Below are positions 12,052 through 26,000 of a DNA stretch of 64,000 nt, piece after piece. The translations under genes were made by a program, and so were the position numbers. The notes beneath the pieces were generated by a model. That model had not been told where the DNA came from. It did not search any database and was given only the letters and a program-made list of their open reading frames with translations. Source of the stretch: Adineta vaga (lineage: Eukaryota > Rotifera); contig CP075492.1 of assembly GCA_021613535.1 (NCBI GenBank), positions 9,858,001 through 9,922,000 of the forward strand, in the 5' to 3' direction. Position 1 is the first letter of the stretch. Each line of letters opens with the position of its first letter.

Positions 12052-14534
12052 CGCCGATACTCAACAGCAAGTGCATTTGGATCGTGGCAAAACTGTATGG
12101 CACACGAAACAAATGAGCACAGACAAATAAAACAACTATAAAAGCAATGAAATATCGATTGAATATAACAAAATAATTGTGGTTTTTTTTACTCGACGAT
12201 GGATGAATGTATGAATTATGAACTGAATTGAATAATTATAGATTAGAGAAAGAAAAAAATCTATTTTATTATCTTACCTAATAGACGACAAAAAAAGATT
12301 TATAAATTAATAGGAAACTTTTCTTTTATCATATTCTTTTGACTATATTTTTTTGCGGATACAAGTAAACAAAATCTAGAAATGTATGAGAGCAAGATTC
12401 ATAGAAATATTGTTATTTAAAACAGCCAAAAAATTGAAAATAATGTTTATCATATATGTTTCATGACATTGACAAAAAGAAAAGAAACTTACCGTCTTTC
12501 ATCGTTGAATCACTTGCTTATTTATAAATGAAAGAATTCGTCAACACATCTATGCACTTTGCAGAAATGTAGAGGATAATGTTAGTGCAACGGTAAAAAG
12601 AAAAAATGGTATTCAAGCAAGAATTTTTCATTGAATTCAATGACGATAATTCACTATTCATCAACTTACATCTATCTTCTTGTTAATAAATTCAATTTAA
12701 TAATGGCGACCTTGTATCAGATGGCACAAATGTTACTATCAACACGAAATCTTCGAGTAGTATATTGGGAAGTATTATTTCTTCTGTAAAAGAATGATCT
12801 ATTAGAAATATCCTTTGAATATTACTGTACAAATATTAGATCTATATAATTATACCAATTGACTTTCAATAACCTAATAAGTGCCATTATAATTAAAAAA
12901 AGTTATCATAATCTGTCGACTTGGTGACATAGAACTGAGATATTCTGATGATTGACATGTTACAACAGTTTGTAAGATTCTACTAATGGAAATCTTTCGT
13001 TTTTCTGTCGACACATTGACATTTTGATGGTAAATAAGTTCGAGACGAACTTATCAGATACAACACAAACTAATGTTCTATATCATACAATCGTATAAGC
13101 GACTTATTCAGATATTGCTCTTTATATAGAAAGATATCGACTTTGTTTGTATACATCATTAGAAACCAGAAGATAATTTGGAACATCAAGCCTTCAACAA
13201 CTTAAAATGATGATATATACTAATCATGAGTTGAGTTAGGCGAATCATTGTAGATTTTTTATTCGTTCTTGGCTAAATAGATGAATCGATTCTTTATATT
13301 TTTCAAAATTCATGATTATACATGATTTCTTGCTTTTTCAATACCTATACAAATTGACCTAAAAATAATCATAAAATTTCATCCTAGATTGTAAATAAAT
13401 CATTTTGTTGAAATAGACAATAACATCATTAATGGAAAATAAACAATAGGTAAGTATTATTTCAGTGAAAGAGAAAACATAAGTAGTTGAAATAATCAGA
13501 ACGCAAAGGTATACACTATGATGAATTACATGATCATCTATTTATAGATCATATTTATTATCAACGTTTATTCTCTCATCAAAAAAACATCAGAAGAAAA
13601 TCATCATATAACGTTACAGTATTTATCTGACTAGACTTTGAAGATATATTCTTTTCTAGTAACATGATGTTTCTTCTATTCACGATTGATCGCCTGTCAA
13701 CAAATAACGATAGGCAAATGATGAGTATGCAATGTAATCGAGCGAATAACGAATGAACTTGAACGATAATCGTTGGCGCATTCCAGTCAAACGATATAAT
13801 ATGTGTCTCATCATTCACACTATGAAAGCGCATGATTAAACACAAAGATGAACATTGATGTTATCATGCGTATCTCTCTCTCTCTCTCTCTGATAGATAT
13901 ATTTTGATCAATTGGACTGAACTACAACAATAACAACAATCAAATATATCTAATTGTCATTCAAAATGAAGAATTTCAAATCTTCATTCATCAATCAAAA
14001 ACTAATTTACTGACGAGAAACTATTCCGTAACGAACAGTTAAACAACATCAACAACAAGACAAAAAGCCTTTTGCCCTTTTAATTGACTGACAATGTAAA
14101 CAATATTTTGTGTGTACTTATTCGTCTGTTTAGAGAGAAAACAATACATTTCTAGATGGTGTAGTCTTTCGGAAGAATGTATAGCTATTATTCTTAATTG
14201 AATTGACAACAAGGCGTTGTCAATATAACAGACAAAGAAGAAACAAAATCACATTAGCCAATATTTGACACGAGTGATTATATATGTATATCTATACAGT
14301 TTTCTGACATATATATAAATACATATATATGTTTCGTTTATTCCTCATCTCATGAATGAACTAAAGCACCATGAACATAAAAAAAACGAAAAACAAGACC
14401 CTTCTAAAAGAAGAGAAAGAAAAAAAAGAAACATACTGTTTACACAAAAAAAAACGAAGTAGAAGAAAAAAGAAGAAGAAGAAATGGCTAATGTTTTCTC
14501 CTGGCATAGGGGAAAAAAAGGAAGACACAAGAAA
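12052..14534. other. Intergenic region between WAC and TGIF
   Basis: AT-rich, with a (TC)n tract near 13872-13891 and an A/G-rich stretch near 14370-14500. ORFs are short and without motifs. It probably includes the WAC promoter on the left and the TGIF 3' UTR on the right. Confidence 0.5.
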
Positions 14535-15630
14535 TCAGTTGCAAAGTAGTGGTAAACTACTATTGCTATCTTGTTGTATTCTATGTAATTCTTTAACAGC
14601 TACATCTACAAGAAGTTGAAAACCGGCAAGATCACCAGTAGAATTACTAGTCGTCATCGTAGTTGTTGTTAATGAATCATTTGGACAAGCAAGACGTGTT
14701 TGTTGTTCACTTGATATTAAATTGATAACAGTCGGATCACGTATAGGTTTTAATAGAACATGATGCCTCGTTGTATAACAAGGTTCGATAGATGATGATG
14801 ATGATGATGATGATGACGATGATGATTGTTTATTTAGAACACTCGAATTATTTGTTAATATTAATGATGGTGAAGAGCTGCGTTCAACAAGAAGATTAAT
14901 ATCTGTTGTTGTTGATAATGCTTCATTGGATGTGTTTTCTCCACTTGTCGAACATATCGCTGATAGAGATGGTGATGAACGTTTTTGATCACGAGAAAAA
15001 CGTCTTGATATAGTAAATTTTTTTGGATCAGTTCCTTCTTTTTTTAATAAATCTGGCAAAATACGTCGACGAGCATTGATGAACCAATTACAAACTTGAT
15101 TAATAGATAGATCAGCACGATGAGATAGATTTGCTTTTTCATCATCAGTTGGATAAGCATTATAACGATGTTCATATAGCCAATTTTTCAATATACGAAC
15201 CTAGAAGAAGAAAAAGAAAAGAACAGTTTCATATAACATCGAACAACTGTTGTCGTTTTTCTTTCGAATGTTATCTTACACTATCTTTAGGTAAATTAGC
15301 TCGTCGTTTTTTTAATTTCGATGAATTGGTTATTGATGATGATGATGAACTATCAAGATCACAATCAGAATCTGTTTGTTCAAGAATTTGATTTCGTTGT
15401 TTTTGTTGTATTAGAACAGATGAACGATGTGGACTAACAATTACTTCGGATGAATGATGGTAGATAGATGAAGGATAAAGAAGATCTTGATGGTGATGAT
15501 GATGATGATGATTGCTATAGTTAATTGTAGTTGTTGCAATTGATGATGATGACGATGAAGATGAAGAGGATGGAGAAAGAAGATTTGTCATTGTTTGATA
15601 ATGTGGAGAATCGTATGAATGATCAATCAT
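14535..15630 (-). CDS. TGIF: TALE homeobox protein, TGIF type
   Basis: Three-amino-acid-loop-extension homeodomain repressor, nuclear. There are two coding exons, 15280-15630 and 14535-15200, joined in phase 0 after NLPKDS. The homeodomain starts [11 protein letters not shown] and continues [17 protein letters not shown] (the TALE tyrosine-proline loop), then [18 protein letters not shown]. The tail [17 protein letters not shown] is typical of TGIF/achintya/vismay rather than MEIS or PBX. The region before the homeodomain is rich in Ser and contains a His run encoded by CAT repeats (about 15492-15515). The region after it is Ser-rich with a long Ser run from AGC/TCA repeats (about 14790-14830). 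The first ATG at 15630 lies eight bases after an acceptor-like TTCTAG, so an upstream exon or a trans-spliced leader is possible. Confidence 0.92.
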
Positions 15631-18600
15631 TGAATTTTCTAGAATATTAAAGAGGTATTGTCATTATTTAACGGTCATACCAATGATATGTCAGGTGCAA
15701 AAGATGAAATGAAGAAAAAGAAAATGTTTCTTATCTTCTACTATCTAAGAAATGCATACTGTGTGTGCGTGTCGTCTTTTTTCTTTCTTATACGTTTTTT
15801 TTTTCATTTCAAGTCACAGTCGGGAATCAAATACAGATGGCTTAAGTCAGGACTAAAAACGTTTCATAATTACCATATGATTGTTTTATAATAGAAAAAG
15901 AAAGATTATTCGTTGCATGAAGCTATTTTCAGGGGATGAAAAACTCAGCTGATAAAAAACGAATCTAATATTGAAATGAAGATAAATTGAGACACTCTTA
16001 TCGAGCTTGTGTTGAAAAACACATGTCAACTTCAACGAACTTATTTGACGACGCATATTATTCTGATTTTTATAAGGATAATAGACAAGAAAAGAAAATC
16101 TAAACTAGCTCGATTGTCATTAACCTATCATTTCTTCTTCTGCTTTTTATTGTTATTGTTCTCACACACACACACACACGTTCCCTTCTTCATATAATCG
16201 AGAAAAAAAAGATAAGATATGCGACATCACCTTATTCAACAGTAACATGATTAATTTGATTCGTATGATATCGATCAAATGAGAAAATGAATAGGACGAA
16301 AATGATTATTTTTCGTTGCGTACTCACTGATCACGTACATGCATGGAGACAAATTATAGAGAAGAAAATGATTGAAAGCTTATATTTAATTCCATGATGA
16401 AAATTAAAGTCTTAAATATGAGATTTCGTTTTTATTTCTCAACTCATAAAAAGGATAAATGAAAAACAAAATCTATCAACATTAATTAAGCATGTGCGAT
16501 CGCACAAATACCTTAACAGCTGTCTACAGATATCCATCATCATAAGAAGACGTCACTACTGGTTTCAATATCCGTTTAGAAAGAGAACAAAGACCATCAG
16601 CTTGTCTTCATGAAGATGATCGATAGGAATAGAGCAAACGAGATAACATTGATATAACGAGAAATTCATATTCTCAGCAGGAAATGAACTATTGCTAGTT
16701 TTTCGTTTGTCAAAATTAGACAATCTGTCAATCAACTAGTTGATTTCCAGCTGAGATGAAAAGGATGCAAGTGAACAACTTACTAGTTCTTCTTTCTTGT
16801 AATGTCTAACAAGAAACTATCTTTCACTTAAAAAAAGAAGAAAAACTTACGTTTTGCGTCTGTTTATTGTCAAGTCCTGTTATCTACTACTGCATATCTC
16901 TTTTCTTTTTGAGTGCATATGCTTTCTCTCGTTTGACGTTTTATTGTTCTCCATTTTTCTTCTTTCTTTTTTCTTTCTTTTTCGCTCTCTTGCTGTCTGC
17001 TTCTTCTCTCCCTTCTTTTACATACAACAATCTGATTTGGATTATGACTACTACCTTCATTTTCGTTTAGAAAAGAAAGAGAAAAAGAAAAAGAAATTTG
17101 TCACAATTGCCACATCAATGGAACTAAATCAATAAGAAGAAAGAAATTCGTTGTTTTGAAATGCTTGAAGGAAATTAGTTAGAATAAACAGCAACACACT
17201 TCAACTTCGATCTGTTCATGTGTGTGCATATGTATTCTAAGCAAGGTTTCTGACACACACACATTCATACGTATACATGCATAGAGACTCACTCACTTGA
17301 TCAGAGTGTGAAGAAACGAAGACCGACAACAAAAGAATGTAAGTGTGTAATGGCATGTGACGAAGAAATACGAATATATTCACACACGACATCCTAGATT
17401 CAAATTTACGCATAGATATAGATAATACATGTCAAAACTGTCAAATATTGCATATATATATATATATATCTGCACAAAATATGATTACATGGACAACAAT
17501 AGAACAAATGAGATGTATATACAAAAAGCAAATGCAAATAAACGAATGAAAAAGTACGACGAAAAAAAAACACTAGTATTGTTTTTTTTTCTTCTTCTTC
17601 TTCTTCTTCACTTGAAAAGAAATCAATCGTAAATTGTATCTTTTATCAACTCCAACATAAAACTAACAAACATTTTTCCTAATCATTTCTCTGCCTCATA
17701 GATCATGCACGTCAATTGAATGGATCACTTAGAAAAGAATTCGTTTTTTTGCTCCTTCTTGTTCGTCTTCTCTATCTCTATTCAAAAACAATTATAATGA
17801 GGAAAAGAAGATCCAAAGGTTGGCGAGCTAGCTATCATCTACGTGTCTTTCCCAAAGGAGTATCTCTTCTAAATGTCAATGCTCGTTCGACAAAAGACAT
17901 AAGAGAACGACTATCCATTCATTATGTCACTAACGAACAGAGAAAAAAATAGACCATCACAAGAGTAAATACATACAATGTCTTTGGGGATATGTTCAAC
18001 TGTTTCTATTTTTTAAGCTGCTTTTTCTCAAAAAAGAAGAAGAATAAAAAGTAGGATGAAAAGTCAATAAGGTAAGAGAAAGAAAAATCCTTCTGGTAAA
18101 ATACGACTTCACCTTAATTATATATATATATATATGTATAAAAAAGAGAGAGAGGAAATATCTGTACGTTTCTATTTATGATCAAATTGAATCACTTTCA
18201 TAGTGCTCAAGATAGTTTATGCATTATGTCAAAAGAGTATTACTCTCTTTAAGCTAACAGTATGTCATTATTCCCACATTGCTTATCTTCCTCCTACATA
18301 GCAGAACTTCGCGTTTTCTTCTGTCTGTTTTACGTACATATACACATCATTGTAATTGATTTGGGCCAATGTTAATTCGCTTTTCATCAATAACAATTAG
18401 GAATTGTAGACGAAGAAGAAGTAAAGAGAAGAAGAAGAAGAAAGAACGAAGAATACATTCAATCAACTTAATGAATAGAAGATACTATCATCTAAACTAA
18501 TCACACATATTTTTACTCAAACGAATGTCAAAACAACGAAACAATACTTATTGTATTTCACATTTCTTCTGCAGCTGTTTCTTATTCAAATCAATTGCTC

Positions 18601-21227
18601 AATTTTGTTGTTATCATCGTCATCCGATTGACGCATCAAAGCGTGCCATACAACTATTTTCATTCGTTGACGTTTTTTCTTCTGTCAACAAGTTCTTCAT
18701 CTTTCTCTCTCTCTCTTTCTTCATCTTCCTAATGTTTGCTCTTTGATTATATGTTGATAAGCCAGAAACAGAGACATACAAAGACGAAGAAAAAAAATTC
18801 TCAGAACGTCAAAATAATCTGAAAAGAAGTAAAGAACAGTTGTCATTTTCTTTTTCTTTTTACGAAAAGAATATCTTAACTCTAAACTCGATTAGTAAAC
18901 ATTTGATACTAATGTATTTCTATGAATAAATCCGTCACAATACGATTCATTTCTTTATTGATTAGATTAGTTTCATATGATCTGAAAAAGTCAGGTAATA
19001 CTTATCACTGAGAGAATAATTAATCGTGAATATATAGAAAGTTTCAACTCACCTATTCTCACTTAATTCAATATGTATTATAATACAGACTTGTTATTTC
19101 TGTTTTTTTTCTTCTCTCAATACTTGCTCATCAATATGTATCCTCACGGATGTGATCTTTTACGCGTTGCTATACTGGTGATTACATCTATATCAAATAT
19201 GAGAGGGAGAGAGAGAGAGAAAAAAGAAGCATTTTTATCAATGGTAAAATATAAAGAGAATAAAAGAACAATATAAATCAATAATTCAGTGATGAATATC
19301 TTCTTTTCATGGTCGGATTTTTGCTTCTCAATTATTTCTTTTGCGCCTCCCACACGTGTGTATAGTACATAGTGACAATAGCAACATCATTGTGTACAAC
19401 CTTAACCCACCATTATCAATGCTTCCGGCAGTATGAAGCAAATCGGAAAAACATGTATCTTTTGGGCAGCGTCATCGGTTGAAATAACAATATATAGATG
19501 GATAAAAGGCGAGCAAGAGACAGAAAGAGAGAGAGAGAACAAGAAGATGTGTCAAATAGACAAGCAAAGAAACTGTCAAAGACGTGTATATGAATATGTA
19601 AGATGATTGATCATTGTACAAGTCGAAATCTCAAAGAAAAGATTTGACATAAATATGACAACATGCATCGAATGTCAAAGAGATAGACGGGAACAAAAGT
19701 TAAGTTTTCTTTTTGTTTCACATTTAACAACAATTATATGCCTTAGACCAAATGGCATAGTCTCATTATCAGAAGCGGCTGCTTTTGCTATTCTTGCTTT
19801 GACAGCAGTCAAAATCCCACAGGGTATAACACGCAAAAAGATTTTTTTTTCTGCTACTAAGTGGTGGCCAACGTTACTATAAGAAAAGAAAAGAAGGAAA
19901 GAAGAAAAGAAAGACAATGGGGCTACTTTATACAGCTGTCATTTGTATGTTTATATGTACAATCGTTCAAATACTTTGCCTGCTGATCATCTCTGATTAT
20001 AGAATACTCTTTGTCGTAGTATTTACTGTTGTTATTGTTATTACAACGTATACTCGTATATATGGATAGATATATATGTAAAAGTAACTGACGACAATAG
20101 GCGATGTGTCAAGATCGACCAACAAATGTGTACGTATATGTTGAGTTCTCAGCATGCGTAAATATCACGACCTATTTCGTGTATGGTCATTAGAAACCTC
20201 CTCCTCCTCCTCCTATTCTTCTCCTACGTTTCCATTTCCGATTAATCCGATTCGCTTTATTGACATCTTGTCGAACCATCTGTCATCTTCTTTAAAACGT
20301 AATGACTTACCTAAAGTTTTGTTTTTGTCGTCTTTCAAATTTAGTTGTCTGTTCCAGATCGATTGAGAAAGACAGGAAGTTTTATTAATAATTGCCCATT
20401 TCAACATGCTAATAGTAACTGTTTATCTACTTGACATGCGCGTGTGCGCACAAGGGATAGACAACAGAGCGAAAATGAAATGATGGAGTATATGCCACAA
20501 ACACACGTCGGCTAAAATCAAATGTAAGCACGATCAAATACACGCAACTATTTTAAAAAAACAACATACAAAACACGAAGAGAAGAATGATAGTGATATG
20601 AGAGGTAGTGTCGTGGTGTAAAGGAGAAAGTGAAATGATAGAAGAAGGAGAAGAAGAAGAAGAAGATATGGAAAGACGAAAGTGTAAAAGAGAGGAAGAG
20701 TGAGGGAGAGAGAGAGAAAAAGAAAAGGAAAATAACGGATAGTCTAGTGATATACAAACAGAGATGACACTAGAACGTGCACAGAAAAATATTTATCGGT
20801 ATGGATTATACGAAATGATCGTCAGAGAGACAACTGTTCATTGACATTCGTTTGATTATGGAAAGACAGATAGATCCAGGGTATCGAAGATATTTCTATC
20901 ATTATGTGAAATGTTTTAAGTACAAATGACGTCGAATTTACGATTTAAGAAAAGCTTATTCTAGAAGCATAAGTGTATATTGATAGACAGACATTCTTTT
21001 CTAATAGAATATATATTGTTGATATTTCATCGAGAAACACAAAAATTTTAATTTAGAAAAATAATTTTCATTATTATCGATGTTTATCACGTGTCTTCGA
21101 TTTCTAAAATAAACTTAGACTATGACATGCTCGTTGAAACTTCGATGAATTCTCTATCGAAACAATTTTTATTTACGATTAGTAAGAAAAATGATCCTTC
21201 GAGTATAATAACAAAATTGCACTTTAA
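15631..21227. other. 5.6-kb gene-poor region upstream of TGIF
   Basis: The longest gene-free stretch of the window. It holds many microsatellites: (CA)n near 16164-16180, (AT)n near 17453-17470 and 18119-18135, (GA)n near 19203-19222 and 19527-19538, and CTT/CTC repeats near 17585-17610 and 20197-20214. Open frames are Phe/Leu or Lys runs without motifs. It may contain TGIF 5' exons, a long first intron or regulatory DNA, but I cannot define any element. Confidence 0.5.
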
Positions 21228-24200
21228 TCAAAAGCTGTTAAATTGAAAGTAGTCGTCTTGCGTGGCGATGGCGACCGACTGGGTATGAAAATATTCGTAG
21301 AATCTAATAAAAGAAAAGAAAAATTTTCTGGAATATAAATTGTAAAACATACTTGGCACGAGCAATTGAGATGATTTGTCTTTTTTATGTATTGGTGGAA
21401 GTCTTACTAAAGTATCGTAGAAAATTTTTGAGAAGAAAAAGTCAAATTAAATTCGTATTTACTTGGTTGTACATATAGTAAATTCTTTTCAATATAATCA
21501 TTTTTCGTATCTAATTCTTCCAATAACCAATATGTTGTCTAAACAAAATACGTATGATGGTTCGTCTAAGATATAAATTTCAAATTACAAACCATTTCTC
21601 CTTTGCCCTAGAATAGAAATCAACCATTAAAAATAAAGATTCAATATAGAAATGACTTACTTTGATATGTAATGTTCCACGTTTTTCGATAAGAAAACGA
21701 CCAGTTTTATCTAATAATTCTTTCGTATCTTTAGTTATATGAATTTTATTGGCTATAATTCTTTCAAATAATCGAATACATAAAATTTAATAATAAAACT
21801 TTACCTTCACTATTCGATTCCATTCTTGATCTAAAATAATCCGATTGTATCATATAAAGTAAAATTTATTCACAAATACTTACGCTGTATTGACCGTATC
21901 ACCAAACAAACAGTATCTAAACAAATAATTAGATCGATAATTTTCAATTAATCTTCTTACCGAGGCATTTTCGAACCAACAACACCAGCACATACAGGTC
22001 CTAAATAAACTATATTAGAAAAATCGAAAGAATTAGTTCTCTACCTGAATGTAAACCAACACGAATACGAAGTTTTTCATTATTAGAATATGGTATAAGA
22101 CAATTCGTTGTGGCTTGACGAATTAATTCTAATGCCATTGTTGCAATTTGATAAGCATGTTCATTTCCATTCTTCTTTGGAACACCAGAAACCACCATAT
22201 CTAAGAATTTAAAATGAATTCGATATACATATCATGTCAAATATACTAACATGCATCTCCAATCGTTTCTATTTTATAAACATCATATTGGTCAATAATA
22301 CTATCAAATATTGTATAAACTCGATTGAGAAATTCTACCACATCGATAGGTTTACATTGACTTGCAATTGTTGTAAATCCAACCATATCACTAAAGACAA
22401 TAGTTTTATTTTAGTTATCATCGAAAAATAAAAGATGAACAATACCTAAAATATATAGTACAAGAATCATAATATTCTGCTGCAACATTTTGACCAATAC
22501 GTAATTGTTCAGCAACACTCTTTGGTAACATACCTAAGAACAAGAAAGTACAAGGTCATGTTTTGTTGATAAATATATTCAATACTACTAACTATATAGA
22601 AGATTTTCTGACTTATGTTTTTCTTGTTCAAGTTCATATGTTCTCGATTGAACAGCTTGTTCCAAACTTGTCTGATATAAGGACATTTTTTTGAACATTA
22701 AATCAATTGGACTCATTTGTAATGGACACATTTTTTTCAAACTTTTCTGTATATCTTTACATGTTGGACGATCAAATGGATTTTCCATAATACATCGTTT
22801 AATCAATCGAGTATAAGAAGATGGTAATGGACAAAAATCTTCTTCTAGTTCGTTGTTGACATCATGTGTCATTAGAGCAATTTTAGGACGATATCCTATT
22901 TTCATAATTGAATCAACATCATCATCCTAAATATAATAGATTACTTTCATAGATAAGAATAAAATGAGAAGATCATTACTCCAAATGGTTCTGATCGTGT
23001 AGCAATTTCATTGAGAATAATTCCAAATGAATAAATATCAATTGGAGGAGTTAGTTTTAATTCATCGATAGAAATTAATTCAGGTGCATAATAAACACGT
23101 TTATATGCTTCAATTGATTGAACATATGAAGTAACATTAGCAGGACTAAGACGAAGATTATCAAGACCATAATCTATAGAAAAAAAAGACAATTCAATGG
23201 AATGATTATATCTACGATTATCTTTGAAAAGATATATGGGCAAAATTGTTTCAGTTTTTTTTTCTTCGTATGTGAACTATTGTACCTGTAATTTTTATTG
23301 TTAAACGTTGATCAACCACACAATTCGATGAATTTAATCGTCCATGAATAAGATGTCGACTATGAATATACGATAATCCATTCAAAATATCCATAGCAAA
23401 TGAAAATCTAAAAATGAATCCATAAAATATTTTATTCATATTTTTCAAACTTTCTTACCGAAATGGCCATGTTATCGGTATTTTTTCATTTTGTAAAACA
23501 TCACGTAACGAACCTTTCGGCATATATTCCATATAGATAATCACTTCATTTGGAAATAATGATGCACCCATAAACTTACAGATATTATTATGATTAAATG
23601 TTCGAACAAGACGAACTTGTTCACGTACACATCGTGTTAATTGAAAATGTTTATGTTTATATTTACGAATAGTAACACATGTATGTCGCCTAAACATATT
23701 ATATGATTTAGTATTACAATAGATAATTGATTGAAACTTACAGATAACCAATAGGACAGAAAATTTGTTGAGTACAACTTATGTTAGATAAATTTGTTGT
23801 TATACTTATATTTGTTTCACTTGTTTGACGTGCACGATTTGGTTTTTGACATTCGTTAATTGATATTAGACTGATTGATTGTTGTGCACGAATTGCTAGA
23901 GGCAAAACAAAAACAAACATTTTTTTGAATGAAATTTCAGACGTAAATCAATAGTAAAGAAAAATCTTTTTGAATGTTTTAAAGTTTAATTCAGTTTATT
24001 TCTCATATAATATGAACGAATCTTACGTTGAACTTCTTTAACATCAATTATCCAGCTTGGATCCCATAGAAGACGTTGTTCTTGAATTTTAAAATACTAA
24101 AAAATACATACAGTAAACATTAAAATCAGATATTCTTTTTTAAGAATCTAATATTATTTACTAGACCAACAGCAATAAGAGAACCAACAAAAATTGTACA

Positions 24201-25354
24201 AACAACTGTAATTAAACCAATATGAATCGGTTTTAATGGACATTTGCCACAATCCAATGGACAATTCGAACAGTTCTCATATTTTACATCACAAAATTCA
24301 TCTCCACAAACTAAATTCGACCATAATCATCATTCAATACATTTTCCTTTATCTATTTTTTACAAAAACTTACTTGCTTTACGACTAACTTGAATATTAG
24401 AACTAACCAATGCAATATGAATCCAATTTTGTATACCCACTTTGAAATGAGCAATGATTTCCACAATTCCAAACACTGGTACAATCACCGTACTTTCATA
24501 AACTGTAAATCATTTTTTCATACTATCAATTACATACATATCAAAACTTACTATGTCCTACAGGTCCAACCATGACTGTACTATGATAAATTTGACCACT
24601 TGGTGGAATCCTATAAAAGAATGAATTATATAAAAGAGGAACAATCGATTGTAAAACACATACCATGGTCCACAGTATGGAACAGTACGACCAATTTCAC
24701 AGGCATGAACATTAATATGCCATAAACAAACATCCGATTCAATTTTTGGATCAGAAACATCGAAATTTGATTGATGTTTATGACACCAATGATACCATGA
24801 TTGAGTACTATTCATCGTTTGATTTGATAATCTAATTAAACAAAAAACGGGTTGTTGTTTTAGTCATGGTTAATAACGTAAACGAACGTATATAATGGAT
24901 GAGACAATTTATTGATTGCCCAATCGAAAAATTCCGGTAATAAATCAATAGAATATGATACATTAAAAGGAATATCTTGTGTAACTAAAATTCACAGAAA
25001 CAAAGATTAGTATATCGATGAAAACGAATGAATTTCAATGTAATAAAAATAACCTTTTTTCGGAGGAGGTACAATCCAATCGAGATGAACACCTGAAATA
25101 TATTCATTCATTTATTTTAGTCAGATGGAAGAGAAAAGTTAAGATAAACATTCACCTCTACAATTAGAACCATGTTGTGCTAATGTATCGGACAATGTCG
25201 ATGAAGCATACGAAGGCCAACAATGAAATCGACTATTGTCCATATTATGCCATCCGAAACATGTCGAACAAATACTTCCCAATAGAAACTGATAAAGAAA
25301 GTTATTGTATACATATTCAAAGTGATACATTACCAGTAGAAACATTTTTTTCAT
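21228..25354 (-). CDS. Receptor-type guanylyl cyclase with atypical ectodomain
   Basis: Predicted single-pass membrane enzyme making cGMP from GTP. About 25 short exons. The first, 25334-25354, with 25156-25288 gives a signal peptide ([15 protein letters not shown]). The roughly 260-residue ectodomain has several Cys but no ANF-receptor motif I recognise. It ends in a Cys-rich [19 protein letters not shown] stretch at 24240-24310. A membrane helix follows ([20 protein letters not shown]). Next is a degenerate kinase-homology domain: HGRLNSSNC replaces HRD and DYG replaces DFG, so it is probably catalytically dead. A coiled-coil linker precedes the cyclase domain (FSDMVGFT with metal Asp, [31 protein letters not shown]). 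The Glu of ETIGDA and Cys of YCLFGD are the guanine-specifying pair. A 15-base microexon (21593-21607, GKGEM) lies near the end of the domain. The ligand is unknown. Confidence 0.9.
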
Positions 25355-26000
25355 GAATAACAATGAATGAAAATGCTCGAAAACATCGTAGAAATGATAG
25401 ACTGATTGTTTCCATGTAAACAGATGTGTTAAGCATCTTATAATCTTTATCTTATTGTTCAATAGAAATGATTTCGTAATCAAAAGATACGTATAGAATA
25501 TTCTTCTTAGGTCAATGTTTTAAATCATAAACATGTTGTTTTTTCTTTAAAAGTCTTGTTTACTTATTTTTCTTCTTATTTTTCAAATATGTAAAAATAC
25601 ATCACTAAACTTTCATCAATGACAAAAAAAATTTGCATATTCTACAAAGGAGCAACACAATGAAGAAAAAATAAATAAATTCGTGTTTTTTACTGGAGGA
25701 TAAATCTTAAGATTTTGGAAGTCAATAGAAAAATGAGCACCAATTTTTCGATCAATTCAAAAAGAAAGCAGATAGAGGAAGAAACTAACTGTTAATTTCG
25801 TTGATAAATATTAAAATTTGACATGATGTTTTGTTTTCCTCGAAGCACCGGTTGAAAGAAAAATTTATCAAAAATACAGCAGATATTTTAACAAGAAAAC
25901 TTCACCCAAGAAAAAAGAATCCCATACACACACACACAGATAAAGGTTTATCAAGAGCTAATCTATTCAATGGACAGAAAGAGAAAAAAAATCTAATTAT
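25355..26000. other. Intergenic region
   Basis: Between the guanylyl cyclase start and the carrier 3' end. It has AT-rich tracts and a short CA run near 25926-25938. No gene seen. Confidence 0.5.

Noticed and set aside
19607-19917. Overlapping open frames on both strands near 19.6-19.9 kb
   Set aside because: Low-complexity ends, no conserved motif, no splice partner, and both strands open to the same extent.
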